Shown piece after piece: positions 53,797 through 62,481 of a DNA stretch of 64,000 nt. Below the pieces are notes generated by a model that did not search any database, had not been told where the DNA came from, and saw only the letters and a list, made by a program, of their open reading frames with translations. The stretch is taken from the NCBI GenBank assembly GCA_042095835.1, contig JBELML010000013.1, positions 1-64,000 on the forward strand, given 5' to 3'. Numbering within the stretch: position 1 is the stretch's first letter; every line of letters begins with the position of its first letter. This DNA comes from DATFKA01 sp042095835. Its GTDB lineage: Bacteria; Bacteroidota; Bacteroidia; Chitinophagales; Saprospiraceae. The position numbers and the translations under genes are program-made.

Positions 53797-54510
53797 TTAT
53801 TTGTTTGGCATTGGTGAATAACTGTCCTCTACTTTTAGGATAAAACCTACCTTAAAGACATTTTCAATACTAATACTAGGATCCGATTTTAGCATTTTTC
53901 TCAGTTTAGAGATAAACACGTCAAAACTCCGTCCTAAAAAGTAGTCCTTTTTTCCATAGATTTTTTCTACGGCCTCATCTCTTCTCAAGATTTGGTTTTG
54001 GTGTAGGCATAACTGGCGAAGTACTTCATTTTCTTTTTCGGTAAGACGGTATTTTTCTTCGCCACGTTGGAGTTCTTGCATACTATAGTCAAAAAAGAAG
54101 GACCCCAACTGAAATTGCGTTTTGAATTGGGGGCGATCGCGCTGCTCTTGTCTACGCATGATCACCTGTATCCTACAGAGCAACTCCTCTTCATCAAAGG
54201 GTTTAGTGATATAGTCTTCTGCTCCTAGCTTGAAGCCAAGTACTTTATCTTCTTTGCGTGTTTTGGCACTCAGAAATAAAAAAGGTACTTGATCATCTTC
54301 CTGTCGAATACGCTTGGCTAGTTGAAAACCATCCATATTGGGCATCATAATATCTAGAATACAGAGATCGAAGTTTCTTCTCCGGAAAGCTTGTAGGCCG
54401 CTTTCTCCATCCCTACATAACTTTACCTGAAATCCCTCTTCTTCCAAAAACTCAGAGAGTAGAAAACCCAGATTCATATCATCTTCGATCAATAAAATTG
54501 CACTACTCAT
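53797..54510 (-). CDS. OmpR/PhoB-family response regulator
   Basis: The protein (237 residues) has a receiver domain (Asp10-Asp11, phospho-acceptor Asp53 in CILDIMMPN, Lys in LSAKTRK) and a C-terminal winged-helix DNA-binding domain (about 130-230; RRDEAVEKIYG, FDVFISKLRKML). It closely resembles RprY-type regulators of Bacteroidota. Its start overlaps the end of the kinase gene (ATGA), so the pair forms one operon transcribed away from the cysteine-rich protein gene. Confidence 0.92.
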   Translation of the reverse strand: MSSAILLIEDDMNLGFLLSEFLEEEGFQVKLCRDGESGLQAFRRRNFDLCILDIMMPNMDGFQLAKRIRQEDDQVPFLFLSAKTRKEDKVLGFKLGAEDYITKPFDEEELLCRIQVIMRRQEQRDRPQFKTQFQLGSFFFDYSMQELQRGEEKYRLTEKENEVLRQLCLHQNQILRRDEAVEKIYGKKDYFLGRSFDVFISKLRKMLKSDPSISIENVFKVGFILKVEDSYSPMPNK

Positions 54511-55796
54511 ACTTCAACATTTGTCAATGGGAAAAAGAGATTAAAGGTACTCCCTTGCTGTGGCATACTATCTACACTCAAGAAGCCGGCATGTTTTTCA
54601 ACTACATTTTTCACATAAGCCAAGCCTAGACCAAACCCTTTAGTGTTATGCTGATTCCCCTTAGTGATCCTGTAGAATCGCTGAAAGATGGTCTTCTGCT
54701 CATTATTTTCTATACCGATTCCATTATCTCGGATACTAAGGCGTGCATTTTTCCCCTCTACTTCAATTTGGACATCAATCTCAGGCCGGCCATCACTATA
54801 TTTAATAGCATTATCGATGACATTCCTTAAAGCATTACTGATATGCAAGGAATCACCAATTATTTCGATAGGAGGAATGGCCGGCTGCCAATGGATACGC
54901 CCTCCTTTGTGGGTGGCTAACAATTGCATTTCTTCGACCACCTTTCCCAGGAGTTGATTGACATCGATTTTTTCTGTTTTCAAGACAAAATCACCTCTTT
55001 CAAAACTAGAGATATGTAGCACCCTTTCTACCTGTTCTAATAGCCGCCTGTTTTCAGCATGAATAATTTGGTAATAATTATTCTCTTTTGAAAGCTGCTC
55101 TTTTTTATCTAAAAGATTTAAAGCCAGCTGGGTATTGGTAAGAGGTGTCCTAAACTCATGCGCCATATTATTGAAGAAGTCAATATTCCATTGATTGAGC
55201 GCCTTTTGTTTGAATAAATGATAAAGTGTGATAGCAAATAAAATGACCACTAAGGAAAGTAGCAATATAGTAGCCATTGTCATCCAACCTATTTCTTGGC
55301 GGATATAATCGTCTCTACCTAGAAAATCCACCTTCATGATTTGACTTTCATCCGAACCAATACTACAACTATAATCTGAACCTGCTGATTTGGCGGTAGA
55401 TACTGGAAAAAGGCTACCCAATTGGGGCTCAGCAGTGACCAACTGAAAGCGATGCTCCAAATCAATATCATATTTAGCAAAAGTCCTTTCAAGGATCGCA
55501 GCTAAGGCCTCTTTTTCCATTGTGGTCTCGACTAATCCTTCGCCGCAGTTAGCACCTTCTTTTTGGCATAAAAATTCGAAACTCTCCTCCGCATCGATCA
55601 CTTCATTGGCCGTTTGCTCGGCTACAGAACACAAAGCCATCGTCACTTTCTGATCAAACTGCTTAGCCACTAAAGACTTGGAATAATTCAACCAATGCAA
55701 CTGAAAAGCCACCAAGCCCAATAAAGCCAGCGCACAAAGCCCGCTAATCCACCAAATTTTATTTGTCCACATACTATAGTATTGAGTACCAGTCAA
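54507..55796 (-). CDS. Sensor histidine kinase
   Basis: The protein (429 residues) has two membrane helices (about 15-33 and 172-194) enclosing a periplasmic sensor domain of about 135 residues, then a HisKA domain with His213 in MAHEFRTPLT and an ATPase domain (NALRNVIDNAIKYS, DNGIGI, GFGLGLAYV). The periplasmic domain contains four cysteines (56, 77, 84, 144), an unusual number that might sense redox state or metal. It partners the overlapping response regulator and resembles RprX. ATG at 55772 is an alternative start. Confidence 0.9.
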   Translation of the reverse strand: MTGTQYYSMWTNKIWWISGLCALALLGLVAFQLHWLNYSKSLVAKQFDQKVTMALCSVAEQTANEVIDAEESFEFLCQKEGANCGEGLVETTMEKEALAAILERTFAKYDIDLEHRFQLVTAEPQLGSLFPVSTAKSAGSDYSCSIGSDESQIMKVDFLGRDDYIRQEIGWMTMATILLLSLVVILFAITLYHLFKQKALNQWNIDFFNNMAHEFRTPLTNTQLALNLLDKKEQLSKENNYYQIIHAENRRLLEQVERVLHISSFERGDFVLKTEKIDVNQLLGKVVEEMQLLATHKGGRIHWQPAIPPIEIIGDSLHISNALRNVIDNAIKYSDGRPEIDVQIEVEGKNARLSIRDNGIGIENNEQKTIFQRFYRITKGNQHNTKGFGLGLAYVKNVVEKHAGFLSVDSMPQQGSTFNLFFPLTNVEV

Positions 55797-55889
55797 AAAT
55801 AGTTATTTTTTAAACGTCTGTTTTGTACTTTAACAGGTGGCTAACAAGTGACTAACTATGGTGCAACAAAAGTCTTGCCTCTGATCAAC

Positions 55890-55897
55890 TACATTTG
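55890..55897 (+). promoter_or_regulatory. Candidate -7 element of the Cys-rich protein gene
   Basis: TACATTTG fits TAnnTTTG and lies 35 bases before the ATG at 55933. No good -33 match at standard spacing was found. It sits in the divergent gap shared with the two-component operon. Confidence 0.4.
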
Positions 55898-55932
55898 TTG
55901 TGAACATTTTTCTAATTTTTAAAATCAAAAAC

Positions 55933-56349
55933 ATGAAATCAATTGTGAAATTATTGGCACTATGCTGTGCTTTTTTATTGACTACACAATTAAGCGCCCA
56001 AACAACGGCCAGCACTCAAGCTAAAGATGCTAAGGAAGCTCAATGCAAACCTGCCGACTGTGATCCTAAAGCTTGTACACCTGAACAAATGGAATGGTGC
56101 AAAAAGAATTGTAAAGATGCTAGTCAATGTAAAGGTACAAGCGCCAAAGCAGTAAAAGCATCTACTGCTACCGCTGAAGCGACTGCTGTTGTTGCCTTAT
56201 TTCCAGACTTCTCTAGCAAAATGAGCTCTAGCTGTCAGCCTAAGCCAACTTGCCAAGCTAAGCCAGCTTGTAAAGCAAGTTCAAAAAGTGTTGCTAAAAC
56301 AGAAAAGAAAGCATCCACTAAATTGGCGCTAGCGAGCAACAAGAAGTAG
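55933..56349 (+). CDS. Secreted cysteine-rich protein, unknown function
   Basis: From the ATG at 55933 the protein (138 residues) has a signal peptide (LALCCAFLLTTQLSAQ) and a mature part with nine cysteines. Six are clustered (CKPADCDPKACTPEQMEWC, then NC and QC) and three follow in CQPKPTCQAKPAC; the rest is Lys/Ala/Ser-rich. It may bind metal or form a disulfide-linked envelope peptide. I know no family. It diverges from a two-component system whose sensor has four periplasmic cysteines, so a functional link is plausible but unproven. Confidence 0.65.
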   Translation: MKSIVKLLALCCAFLLTTQLSAQTTASTQAKDAKEAQCKPADCDPKACTPEQMEWCKKNCKDASQCKGTSAKAVKASTATAEATAVVALFPDFSSKMSSSCQPKPTCQAKPACKASSKSVAKTEKKASTKLALASNKK

Positions 56350-56365
56350 ACCTCTCCTGATTATT

Positions 56366-56390
56366 CCTGTCTGTCTGACCGATAGACAGG
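56366..56390 (+). terminator. Hairpin after the Cys-rich protein gene
   Basis: CCTGTCT (56366..56372) and AGACAGG (56384..56390) pair 17 bases after the stop codon. No U-tract follows (AATTGATCC), so it may be a processing or stability hairpin rather than a full terminator. Confidence 0.4.
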
Positions 56391-56418
56391 AATTGATCCT
56401 CTCCTTTATCTAAAGACT

Positions 56419-56568
56419 ATGTTGATTAAAAATCTCCTATCCCCGGCTTTCCTGCTATTCTCCATTTTCAGTTTTGCACAAGTAGAATACCAGTTTCCAA
56501 GTCTAAGTCCCCAGGGGACCTTACAGCAAGTTGTGGGCAATACCCATATCAAAATCACCCAACTGTAA
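56419..56568 (+). pseudogene. N-terminal stub of a DUF2911-like exported protein
   Basis: A 49-codon frame encodes a signal peptide (LLSPAFLLFSIFSFAQ) and then FPSLSPQGTLQQVVGNTHIKI before a stop. This matches the start of DUF2911 proteins, whose mature part begins FPxLSPKGTVxQxVGxTxIxVEYSRP and continues for over 100 residues. Here it ends at ITQL. A strong terminator follows 24 bases later at 56592. It is most simply a truncated gene, though a short expressed peptide cannot be excluded. Confidence 0.6.
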
Positions 56569-56591
56569 ACTTTATACATCCCATATCCAGG

Positions 56592-56625
56592 CACTATGTA
56601 TGTTATCATGCATAGTGTTTTTTTT
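56592..56625 (+). terminator. Intrinsic terminator after the DUF2911 stub
   Basis: CACTATG (56592..56598) and CATAGTG (56611..56617) form a stem followed by eight T residues (56618..56625). It is well formed and oriented for plus-strand transcription. Confidence 0.8.
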
Positions 56626-56786
56626 CGTCCAAGTAAAACTTATTAACAATTGACTTTACTGCCAAATCTTTTCTCCCTATATAATCTATACTACCTCTAA
56701 ATCCTTTGTAAACTTAGGCTTAATCTTAGTTTTACACAATATTAACAGTTGTGGAAAACTAAAAAAAAATCAAAAACAACAACGAC

Positions 56787-56807
56787 TTATCCACAAACTT
56801 ATCCACA
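56787..56807 (+). other. Two perfect DnaA boxes
   Basis: TTATCCACA stands at 56787..56795 and 56799..56807, 12 bases apart, at the 3' end of ctaA and overlapping its stop codon. A near match (TGTGGAAAA) lies at 56750. Together with four boxes at 58110..58435 they bracket ctaA and support a nearby origin. The 56636..56770 stretch before them is AT-rich with A-tracts. Confidence 0.65.
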
Positions 56808-57917
56808 TCGGCTAGTTTCAGGTCGATTGACTAACTGAAAATTTAAGAATAAAACAACTCCTAATAAAAGTAAAGCGCCAGCTTGGTGATAAACCCCTAA
56901 GTCTACCGGAATACTAGCTTTGCTATTGATCACGGTAAAGATTCCCAAAGCCACCTGAATTATCAACATTCCTAACATCAAGAATAGACTTATTTTAAAC
57001 ATCTTAGGAAGTTCCATTTTTATACCTCTACCAAAATATATAAGTCCTATGATTACCAGGAGATAAGCAGTAGTTCTATGGAGTATTTGAACGAGGGCGC
57101 TCATAAAAGATGTTTTATCATAATTCACAAAATTTTCCACATTCCAGTTGGCAGATTCTAATAATACCTCCGGAAGGTATTCCCCATTCAAATCGGGCCA
57201 CGTTGGGTAAAAGAGTGCTGCCTTCATACCAGACATAATCCCACCTAATACGATTTGGAGCGCTAGCACGCTAATCAAAATGAAGGCACCTTTTTTTAAA
57301 AATTTACTGTTGATAACTTGTGAATAAGGTTGAAAAACCTTAAAGGTAGTCCACAAAAGGTAGCTAAAAAGGACTAGCGCCAAAGATAAATGCATAGTCA
57401 GTTTATAAGCATTTACCCAAGGCCGCTCGATTAGACCACTAGCCACCATGATCCAACCAAAGGAAGCCACCACTGCTGCCAGGGCTACAACGATCAGTAA
57501 GCGCCTTTTAAGCATTTTATCTATCCAACCCTTGGAGAGGAAGTAAAAGAAGGGTATAGCGAATACAAAGCCCATTGTGCGTGCCCAGAGACGATGGAAG
57601 TACTCCCAAAAATAGATAAACTTAAACTCGCCCATCGACATCCCTTCATTGATTTGCTCATATTGAGGTGTCGCCTTGTATTCATCAAAAGCCTCCTCCC
57701 AAGCCGCTGCATTAAGCGGAGGAAGTGTTCCTGTCACAATTTCCCACTTGGTAATCGAGAGCCCCGAACCTGTCAAACGAGTAATACCTCCAATCACCAC
57801 TTGCATAAAAACCATAAATACGCCAATAGCCAACCATACCTTGATCACCTTTGGATAAGATATTCGCCTAGACTCTTCCATCATTTTTTTATCTACTGCT
57901 GTTGTCTCCATATTCAT
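56799..57917 (-). CDS. ctaA: Heme A synthase (COX15/CtaA)
   Basis: The protein (372 residues) has eight membrane helices and the COX15-type signature: GGITRLTGSGLSITKWEIVTG near 45-65 (read in parts GGITRLTGSG and LSITKWEIVTG), FWEYFHRLWAR near 105 with a heme-ligand His, QIVLGGIMSGMKA, and LHRTTAYLLV with a further His. It converts heme O to heme A for cytochrome c oxidase. An extra N-terminal MNMETTAVDKK is hydrophilic. It lies alone between the DUF2911 stub and the large AT-rich gap, with DnaA boxes on both sides. Confidence 0.92.
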   Translation of the reverse strand: MNMETTAVDKKMMEESRRISYPKVIKVWLAIGVFMVFMQVVIGGITRLTGSGLSITKWEIVTGTLPPLNAAAWEEAFDEYKATPQYEQINEGMSMGEFKFIYFWEYFHRLWARTMGFVFAIPFFYFLSKGWIDKMLKRRLLIVVALAAVVASFGWIMVASGLIERPWVNAYKLTMHLSLALVLFSYLLWTTFKVFQPYSQVINSKFLKKGAFILISVLALQIVLGGIMSGMKAALFYPTWPDLNGEYLPEVLLESANWNVENFVNYDKTSFMSALVQILHRTTAYLLVIIGLIYFGRGIKMELPKMFKISLFLMLGMLIIQVALGIFTVINSKASIPVDLGVYHQAGALLLLGVVLFLNFQLVNRPETSRCG

Positions 57918-58797
57918 CTATTTCATTCGAAACAAAAATATATTGTTTTGTTTCTCTCCGCTAATTTCGAGCTTGCCGATTCTTCTATTGATAATAATTA
58001 TAAATAAATAAAATTTTAAAAAATTCGTCTCCATCATCAGCTGTGTTAATATGTGGAGAAAATTTGGGATAAATATTAGGTTAAGTTTTTGTAAACTCCA
58101 TTTTCTACTTTATTCACATTGAATTCACATACTAAAGCCCTAGCTATTCTAAGTTCTGCTCTTTTATGCACAGTGCCTTATATTTCTTTCCACTGGAAAA
58201 CTTTCTCATTTTGCGGCCTTGATAAGTTGCTCAACTGTGTATAAACCTATCTTGAATGCTGTTCATAAAAAACTGAATCATGGGGAAAAGTATTTTTTTC
58301 TGAACTCATCTTAGTAAGCGTGTAAAACTCACTACTCTATAAACAGCTATTCCCCAAAATGGTGTGGAAAACACAAAAAGATAAGTAACTGATTACACTT
58401 GTTTTACAAAGGGGATAAATTCGAAATGTGGATAACGAAAAAGACAAGGGCCGAACAATTTGGTCTTTTTACATCGAAAAGTTCTTAATAAGACTGTGAA
58501 TTAAGGTTGGTTGGTGTTGAAAAACCACCTGATATCAACATACATACAAAAGGTTTTAATTTTGATTTAAGATGTTTTGTTGGTTTTTTATTCTGTATTG
58601 GTATTTAATATTGAAATAAAAATAGATTAAATTTGTTTAGAGGGATTGTTTTAAAGTTTTTTATTCGCCCTGAGAATCGCGTATTTTATTTTATCCTTTA
58701 CCTAGGTGCTTTCTATTTAATTCTCAGGCGGAATAAAATTGATACTTTTGATACAAAAATGTAATAATTGTTTTAATTTTACACAAAATGTATTTGA
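57918..58797. other. Candidate chromosomal replication origin (oriC), AT-rich gene-free region
   Basis: This 880-base gap has no gene. It contains four sequences fitting the DnaA box TTATNCACA: 58110..58118 and 58164..58172 (forward), and 58236..58244 and 58427..58435 (reverse, the last being the perfect TTATCCACA). One-mismatch sites lie at 58052, 58260 and 58363. The stretch 58540..58790 is strongly AT-rich (many TTTAAT, TTTTAT and GATT words) and could unwind. Two more perfect boxes lie at 56787..56807. dnaA itself is not in the window, which is common in Bacteroidota. Confidence 0.65.
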
Positions 58798-59478
58798 ATG
58801 TGTGGACGCTATTCTTTTTCAACTGATGAGAAAAAATTGAAAGACCAACTCAAGGGTCTAGATGTAGGGCAAACTTTAGAGATTAATTTTAATATCGCTC
58901 CTACTCAAAATGCTTATGTAGTTGCAGATGATAATCCACGAACGCTTCAGCAAATGCGTTGGGGACTTGTTCCGTTTTGGGCCAAAGATCTCAAAATAGG
59001 CAGCCGCATGATTAATGCTCGAAGTGAAACCATCTTAACCAAACCTGCTTTTCGGAATGCGATACGTAAACGACATTGCCTCGTAGTGGCAGACAGTTTT
59101 TACGAATGGAAAAAGATCGATGGAAAAAAAATACCTTATCGGATTTTACCGTCCAACAATGATTTACTGATTATGGCCGGTATCTGGGAAACTTGGAAAA
59201 AGGAAGGCAAATTAATCCGCTCTTTTTCTATTTTGACCTGCCCACCCAATCAAGAGATGGAATCTATTCATAATCGCATGCCGATTCTTTTACAAGAGAC
59301 AGATTTACAGCAAGCTTGGTTGGAGGATAAATCAGAAGAAGGCATACAATCTCTATTGCGTATCCCTGAAGATGGTCTACTCAAGATGTATCCGGTATCC
59401 ACACAAGTCAATTCGGTAAGAAATAATGGTGCCCATCTACATGATCAAGTAATGGAACAAGGTGATCTTTTCGGTTAA
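58798..59478 (+). CDS. SRAP-family (YedK/HMCES-like) DNA-damage protein
   Basis: The protein (226 residues) begins MCGRYSF, with Cys2 as the catalytic residue that forms a thiazolidine link to abasic sites in single-stranded DNA. Asn/Arg in MINARSET, Glu in DSFYEWKK (about 105) and His in IHNRMP (about 162) are the other conserved residues of the family. It shields abasic sites at replication forks. It is the first gene to the right of the candidate origin and stands 97 bases before the Nramp-like gene. Confidence 0.93.
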   Translation: MCGRYSFSTDEKKLKDQLKGLDVGQTLEINFNIAPTQNAYVVADDNPRTLQQMRWGLVPFWAKDLKIGSRMINARSETILTKPAFRNAIRKRHCLVVADSFYEWKKIDGKKIPYRILPSNNDLLIMAGIWETWKKEGKLIRSFSILTCPPNQEMESIHNRMPILLQETDLQQAWLEDKSEEGIQSLLRIPEDGLLKMYPVSTQVNSVRNNGAHLHDQVMEQGDLFG

Positions 59479-59575
59479 TGATACAATGGGTAGTGCGGTA
59501 ATGATTAAATTAGACCCGTCGATCAGAATTTGTGGAATTCTTCGTCAGTAATTACATCATTGCAACCTTATATAT

Positions 59576-60871
59576 ATGTCAAAACAAATCTCCTTTTCCA
59601 GAGGCTTAGGTAGTATTCTATTTTGGTCAATTATCTCAGCGGCCTTTATTGGACCAGGTACGGTCACTATGGCAGCAAGTTCTGGAGCTGCTTTTCAGAT
59701 TAGTCTATTATGGGCTTTGATTTTTTCCATTATTGCGACCATTGTTTTACAGGAGGCGGCAGCTAGAATCACCATAGCATCTGGTAAGAATTTAGGTGAA
59801 ATCATTGCTTTAAAGTTTAAGCAAGGAAAGCGCTGGCAATGGATTCTATTTCTATCTGTTGCTTTTGGTTGTGCAGCCTATCAAGCGGGTAATATGTTGG
59901 GAGCTATCTCTGGGCTCATCTTGTTTGATGCAGTAGATCGGAGAATAGGAACCTTGATTTTGGGAGCTATCTGTTTTGGACTTTTATGGATTGGTAATTA
60001 CAAAATTATAGCACGTCTGCTAGGTGTAGTAGTGGCTTTAATGGGTTTATTGTTTATATATGTGGCTACCTACAGTCCTTATGATTTCTCAGATATGGTA
60101 GCTGCTACCTTTTCATCGGTAGTTTATGAAGGGAGTAGTTTGTATATCATAGGTTTGATCGGTACTACTATTGTTCCCTATAATTTGTTTCTGGCATCCG
60201 GCATCAGTAAGGGACAAAGTATACAAGAAATGCGTTTGGGGTTGATCACGGCAATTATCGTTGGGGGTATTATTTCTATTGCCATTATGTTGGTAGGTAC
60301 ACAGGTAGAAGGTACATTTTCTTTTGCTGCTTTGGCAGATACCTTATCAGTACAGCTTGGTCCATGGGCCAATGTGTTTTTTGGATTAGGCTTATTTGCA
60401 GCAGGAATGAGTTCTTCGATTACCAGTCCGTTAGCAGCAGCAGTCACCGGACAAAGTTTGATAGGAGAGGATTCGGATCAATGGAAAAACAAGGGGCGGT
60501 TTTTTCGGTATACCTGGGGAGCCGTTTTAATCGTCGGTTTAGTTTTTGGTTTGTTAGATGTGAAACCTATTCCTGCCATCATCCTGGCTCAAGCGATTAA
60601 TGGAGCATTACTACCCATCGTTGCTATTTTTCTTTTTATCGTAGCGAATGATTATCGATTGCTAGGAGTGAAGTATGCGAATAAAACTATCTCAAATTTG
60701 CTCACTTTAGTGATCGTAGGGGTAAGTTGTTTTATTGGATTAAACAACATTGTAAAAGCAATAGCCAAATTATTCAACATTTTGTTGGGATATGAGTATT
60801 TATGGGTGCTGGGTGGATTGTCTTTTTTGATAGTTATACTATTGTATAGAAGAGCTTTAAAGTGGAAATAG
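59576..60871 (+). CDS. Nramp-like transporter with altered metal-binding motifs
   Basis: The protein (431 residues) has eleven or so membrane helices and the Nramp fold order. The helix 1 motif, normally DPGN, reads G26-P-G-T29 (AAFIGPGTVTMA), and the helix 6 motif, normally MPHN, reads V200-P-Y-N203 (IVPYNLFLASG). The Asp, the Met and the His normally used for manganese or iron are thus absent. It is a distant Nramp relative likely to carry another substrate or to have lost metal transport. It may be co-transcribed with the SRAP gene. Confidence 0.78.
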   Translation: MSKQISFSRGLGSILFWSIISAAFIGPGTVTMAASSGAAFQISLLWALIFSIIATIVLQEAAARITIASGKNLGEIIALKFKQGKRWQWILFLSVAFGCAAYQAGNMLGAISGLILFDAVDRRIGTLILGAICFGLLWIGNYKIIARLLGVVVALMGLLFIYVATYSPYDFSDMVAATFSSVVYEGSSLYIIGLIGTTIVPYNLFLASGISKGQSIQEMRLGLITAIIVGGIISIAIMLVGTQVEGTFSFAALADTLSVQLGPWANVFFGLGLFAAGMSSSITSPLAAAVTGQSLIGEDSDQWKNKGRFFRYTWGAVLIVGLVFGLLDVKPIPAIILAQAINGALLPIVAIFLFIVANDYRLLGVKYANKTISNLLTLVIVGVSCFIGLNNIVKAIAKLFNILLGYEYLWVLGGLSFLIVILLYRRALKWK

Positions 60872-61024
60872 GTAGCTGTTTTATGTAGATAAAAAAAGAG
60901 TTATTTTTTTTGAATTGTGGAAAATATACTTTTGAAGCCAGCTCTTATTTTGATTTATTATGAAGTTATTTTTAGTATAGTCTAAAAAATAATTTTACAG
61001 GAATAAATTTATAATTATAGACAA

Positions 61025-61056
61025 TAAAAAAGAGGATGCCGTTGGACATCCTCTTT
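61025..61056 (-). terminator. Intrinsic terminator of the alpha-oxoamine synthase gene
   Basis: On the minus strand AAAGAGGATG and CATCCTCTTT pair over ten bases (eight-base loop) and run into TTTTATT. It lies 24 bases after the stop codon of the gene at 61080. The remaining part of the gap to 60871 is AT-rich with no other feature. Confidence 0.85.
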
Positions 61057-61079
61057 CGTATTTTATTTGATTTACTTTT

Positions 61080-62342
61080 TTACTTTACTCCGGCTTCAAT
61101 TTCAGCTACACTGATCATTTTTTGTTCGTAATCACCAGCGGCTAATTTATCGCGAATAGCGCGGAATGCGACGATTGTTTCATTTACATCCTCTTCGGTA
61201 TGTGCCGCAGATGGGATTAAACGAAGTAGAATCATTCCTTTTGGAATTACCGGATAAATAACCGCAGAGCAGAAGATGTTAAACTTCATACGCATATCGT
61301 GCGTCAAGTTTGCTGCCTCTGCTACGCTACCATTCAAATAAACAGGTGTAACACAACTAGAAGTATTCCCTAGATTGAAGCCTGCTTCGCGTAGGCCAGA
61401 TTGTAACAAGTTCACATTACGCCACAATCTAGCTTTATGCTCAGGATTGCTACGAAGTAGTTCTAGGCGCTTCAAGTTACCGATGACGAAAGGCATAGGT
61501 AAAGACTTTGCAAAGATTTGCGAGCGAGTCGTATAGCGTAGGTGAGTGATGATATCTTTATCACCTGCTACGAAGGCTCCAATGCTCGCCATAGATTTTG
61601 CGAAAGTACTGAAGTATAAATCTATTTCATCTTGCACACCTTGTTCCTCACCAGCACCAGCACCTGTTTCACCCAGTGTGCCAAAGCCATGAGCATCATC
61701 TACAAGAAGACGGAAGTTGTAATCTTTCTTAGAAGAGACGATTTCTTTCAAGATACCCTGCTCTCCACGCATACCGAATACACCTTCTGTGATCACCAAG
61801 ATACCACCACCAGATTGCTCAGCAGCAATAGCAGCACGCGCCATTTGCTTTTTGAAGCTTTCATAGTCATTGTGCTCAAAAGGTAAGCGTTTTCCGAGAT
61901 GCATGCGAATACCATCATAGATACAGGCATGGTTGTCTTTGTCATAAACAATTACATCGCGTCTATCTACTAAAGCATCAATAACGGACATGATACCCTG
62001 GTAGCCAAAGTTGAGTAGCATACCCTCTTCTTTCTGCACGAAGTCTGCTAGCTCCTCCTCAAGTTGCTCGTGGTACTTCGATTCTCCAGACATCATTCGG
62101 GAGCCCATTGGATAAGCCAAGCCCCATTCTTTGGCAGCTTCAGCATCCACTTTACGAACCTCTGGGTGATTACCTAGACCTAGGTAGTTGTTCACACTCC
62201 AGACGATACATTCCTTTCCTTTGAATTTCATACGGCCGCCCAGTTCACCTTCTAGTTTAGGGAAAGTGTAATAGCCGTGCGCATCTTCTGCATACTGTCC
62301 TAGCGGGCTTTTGTTTTCCAATATTTTCTGAAATAAATCCAT
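61080..62342 (-). CDS. Alpha-oxoamine synthase family PLP enzyme, candidate serine palmitoyltransferase
   Basis: The protein (420 residues) is a fold-type I PLP enzyme of the alpha-oxoamine synthase family: NNYLGLGNHPEV (51-62), GSRMMSGE, LVDDAHGFGTLG (213-224) and the PLP lysine Lys249 in STFAKSM. Family members join an acyl-CoA to an amino acid: serine palmitoyltransferase, 2-amino-3-ketobutyrate ligase, 8-amino-7-oxononanoate synthase, or cysteate acyltransferase of sulfonolipid synthesis. Sphingolipid or sulfonolipid synthesis is typical of Bacteroidota and is my preferred reading. It has its own promoter-like motif and terminator. Confidence 0.78.
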   Translation of the reverse strand: MDLFQKILENKSPLGQYAEDAHGYYTFPKLEGELGGRMKFKGKECIVWSVNNYLGLGNHPEVRKVDAEAAKEWGLAYPMGSRMMSGESKYHEQLEEELADFVQKEEGMLLNFGYQGIMSVIDALVDRRDVIVYDKDNHACIYDGIRMHLGKRLPFEHNDYESFKKQMARAAIAAEQSGGGILVITEGVFGMRGEQGILKEIVSSKKDYNFRLLVDDAHGFGTLGETGAGAGEEQGVQDEIDLYFSTFAKSMASIGAFVAGDKDIITHLRYTTRSQIFAKSLPMPFVIGNLKRLELLRSNPEHKARLWRNVNLLQSGLREAGFNLGNTSSCVTPVYLNGSVAEAANLTHDMRMKFNIFCSAVIYPVIPKGMILLRLIPSAAHTEEDVNETIVAFRAIRDKLAAGDYEQKMISVAEIEAGVK

Positions 62343-62385
62343 CGCTAATTGATTTAAGATATTGAACGTAATTTAACCTAAGCCA

Positions 62386-62393
62386 CAAAGTTA
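62386..62393 (-). promoter_or_regulatory. Candidate -7 element of the oxoamine synthase gene
   Basis: On the minus strand TAACTTTG fits TAnnTTTG, 43 bases before the ATG at 62342. A TTTG lies 14 bases further upstream, closer than the usual -33 spacing. Confidence 0.45.
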
Positions 62394-62481
62394 CAATTGT
62401 TTAGTTACAAATGAGTTATGGAATAAAAATCTTTGTAGATGCGGCTAAATTATGTTATAGAAATGACCTTTTTCGGAGAGG

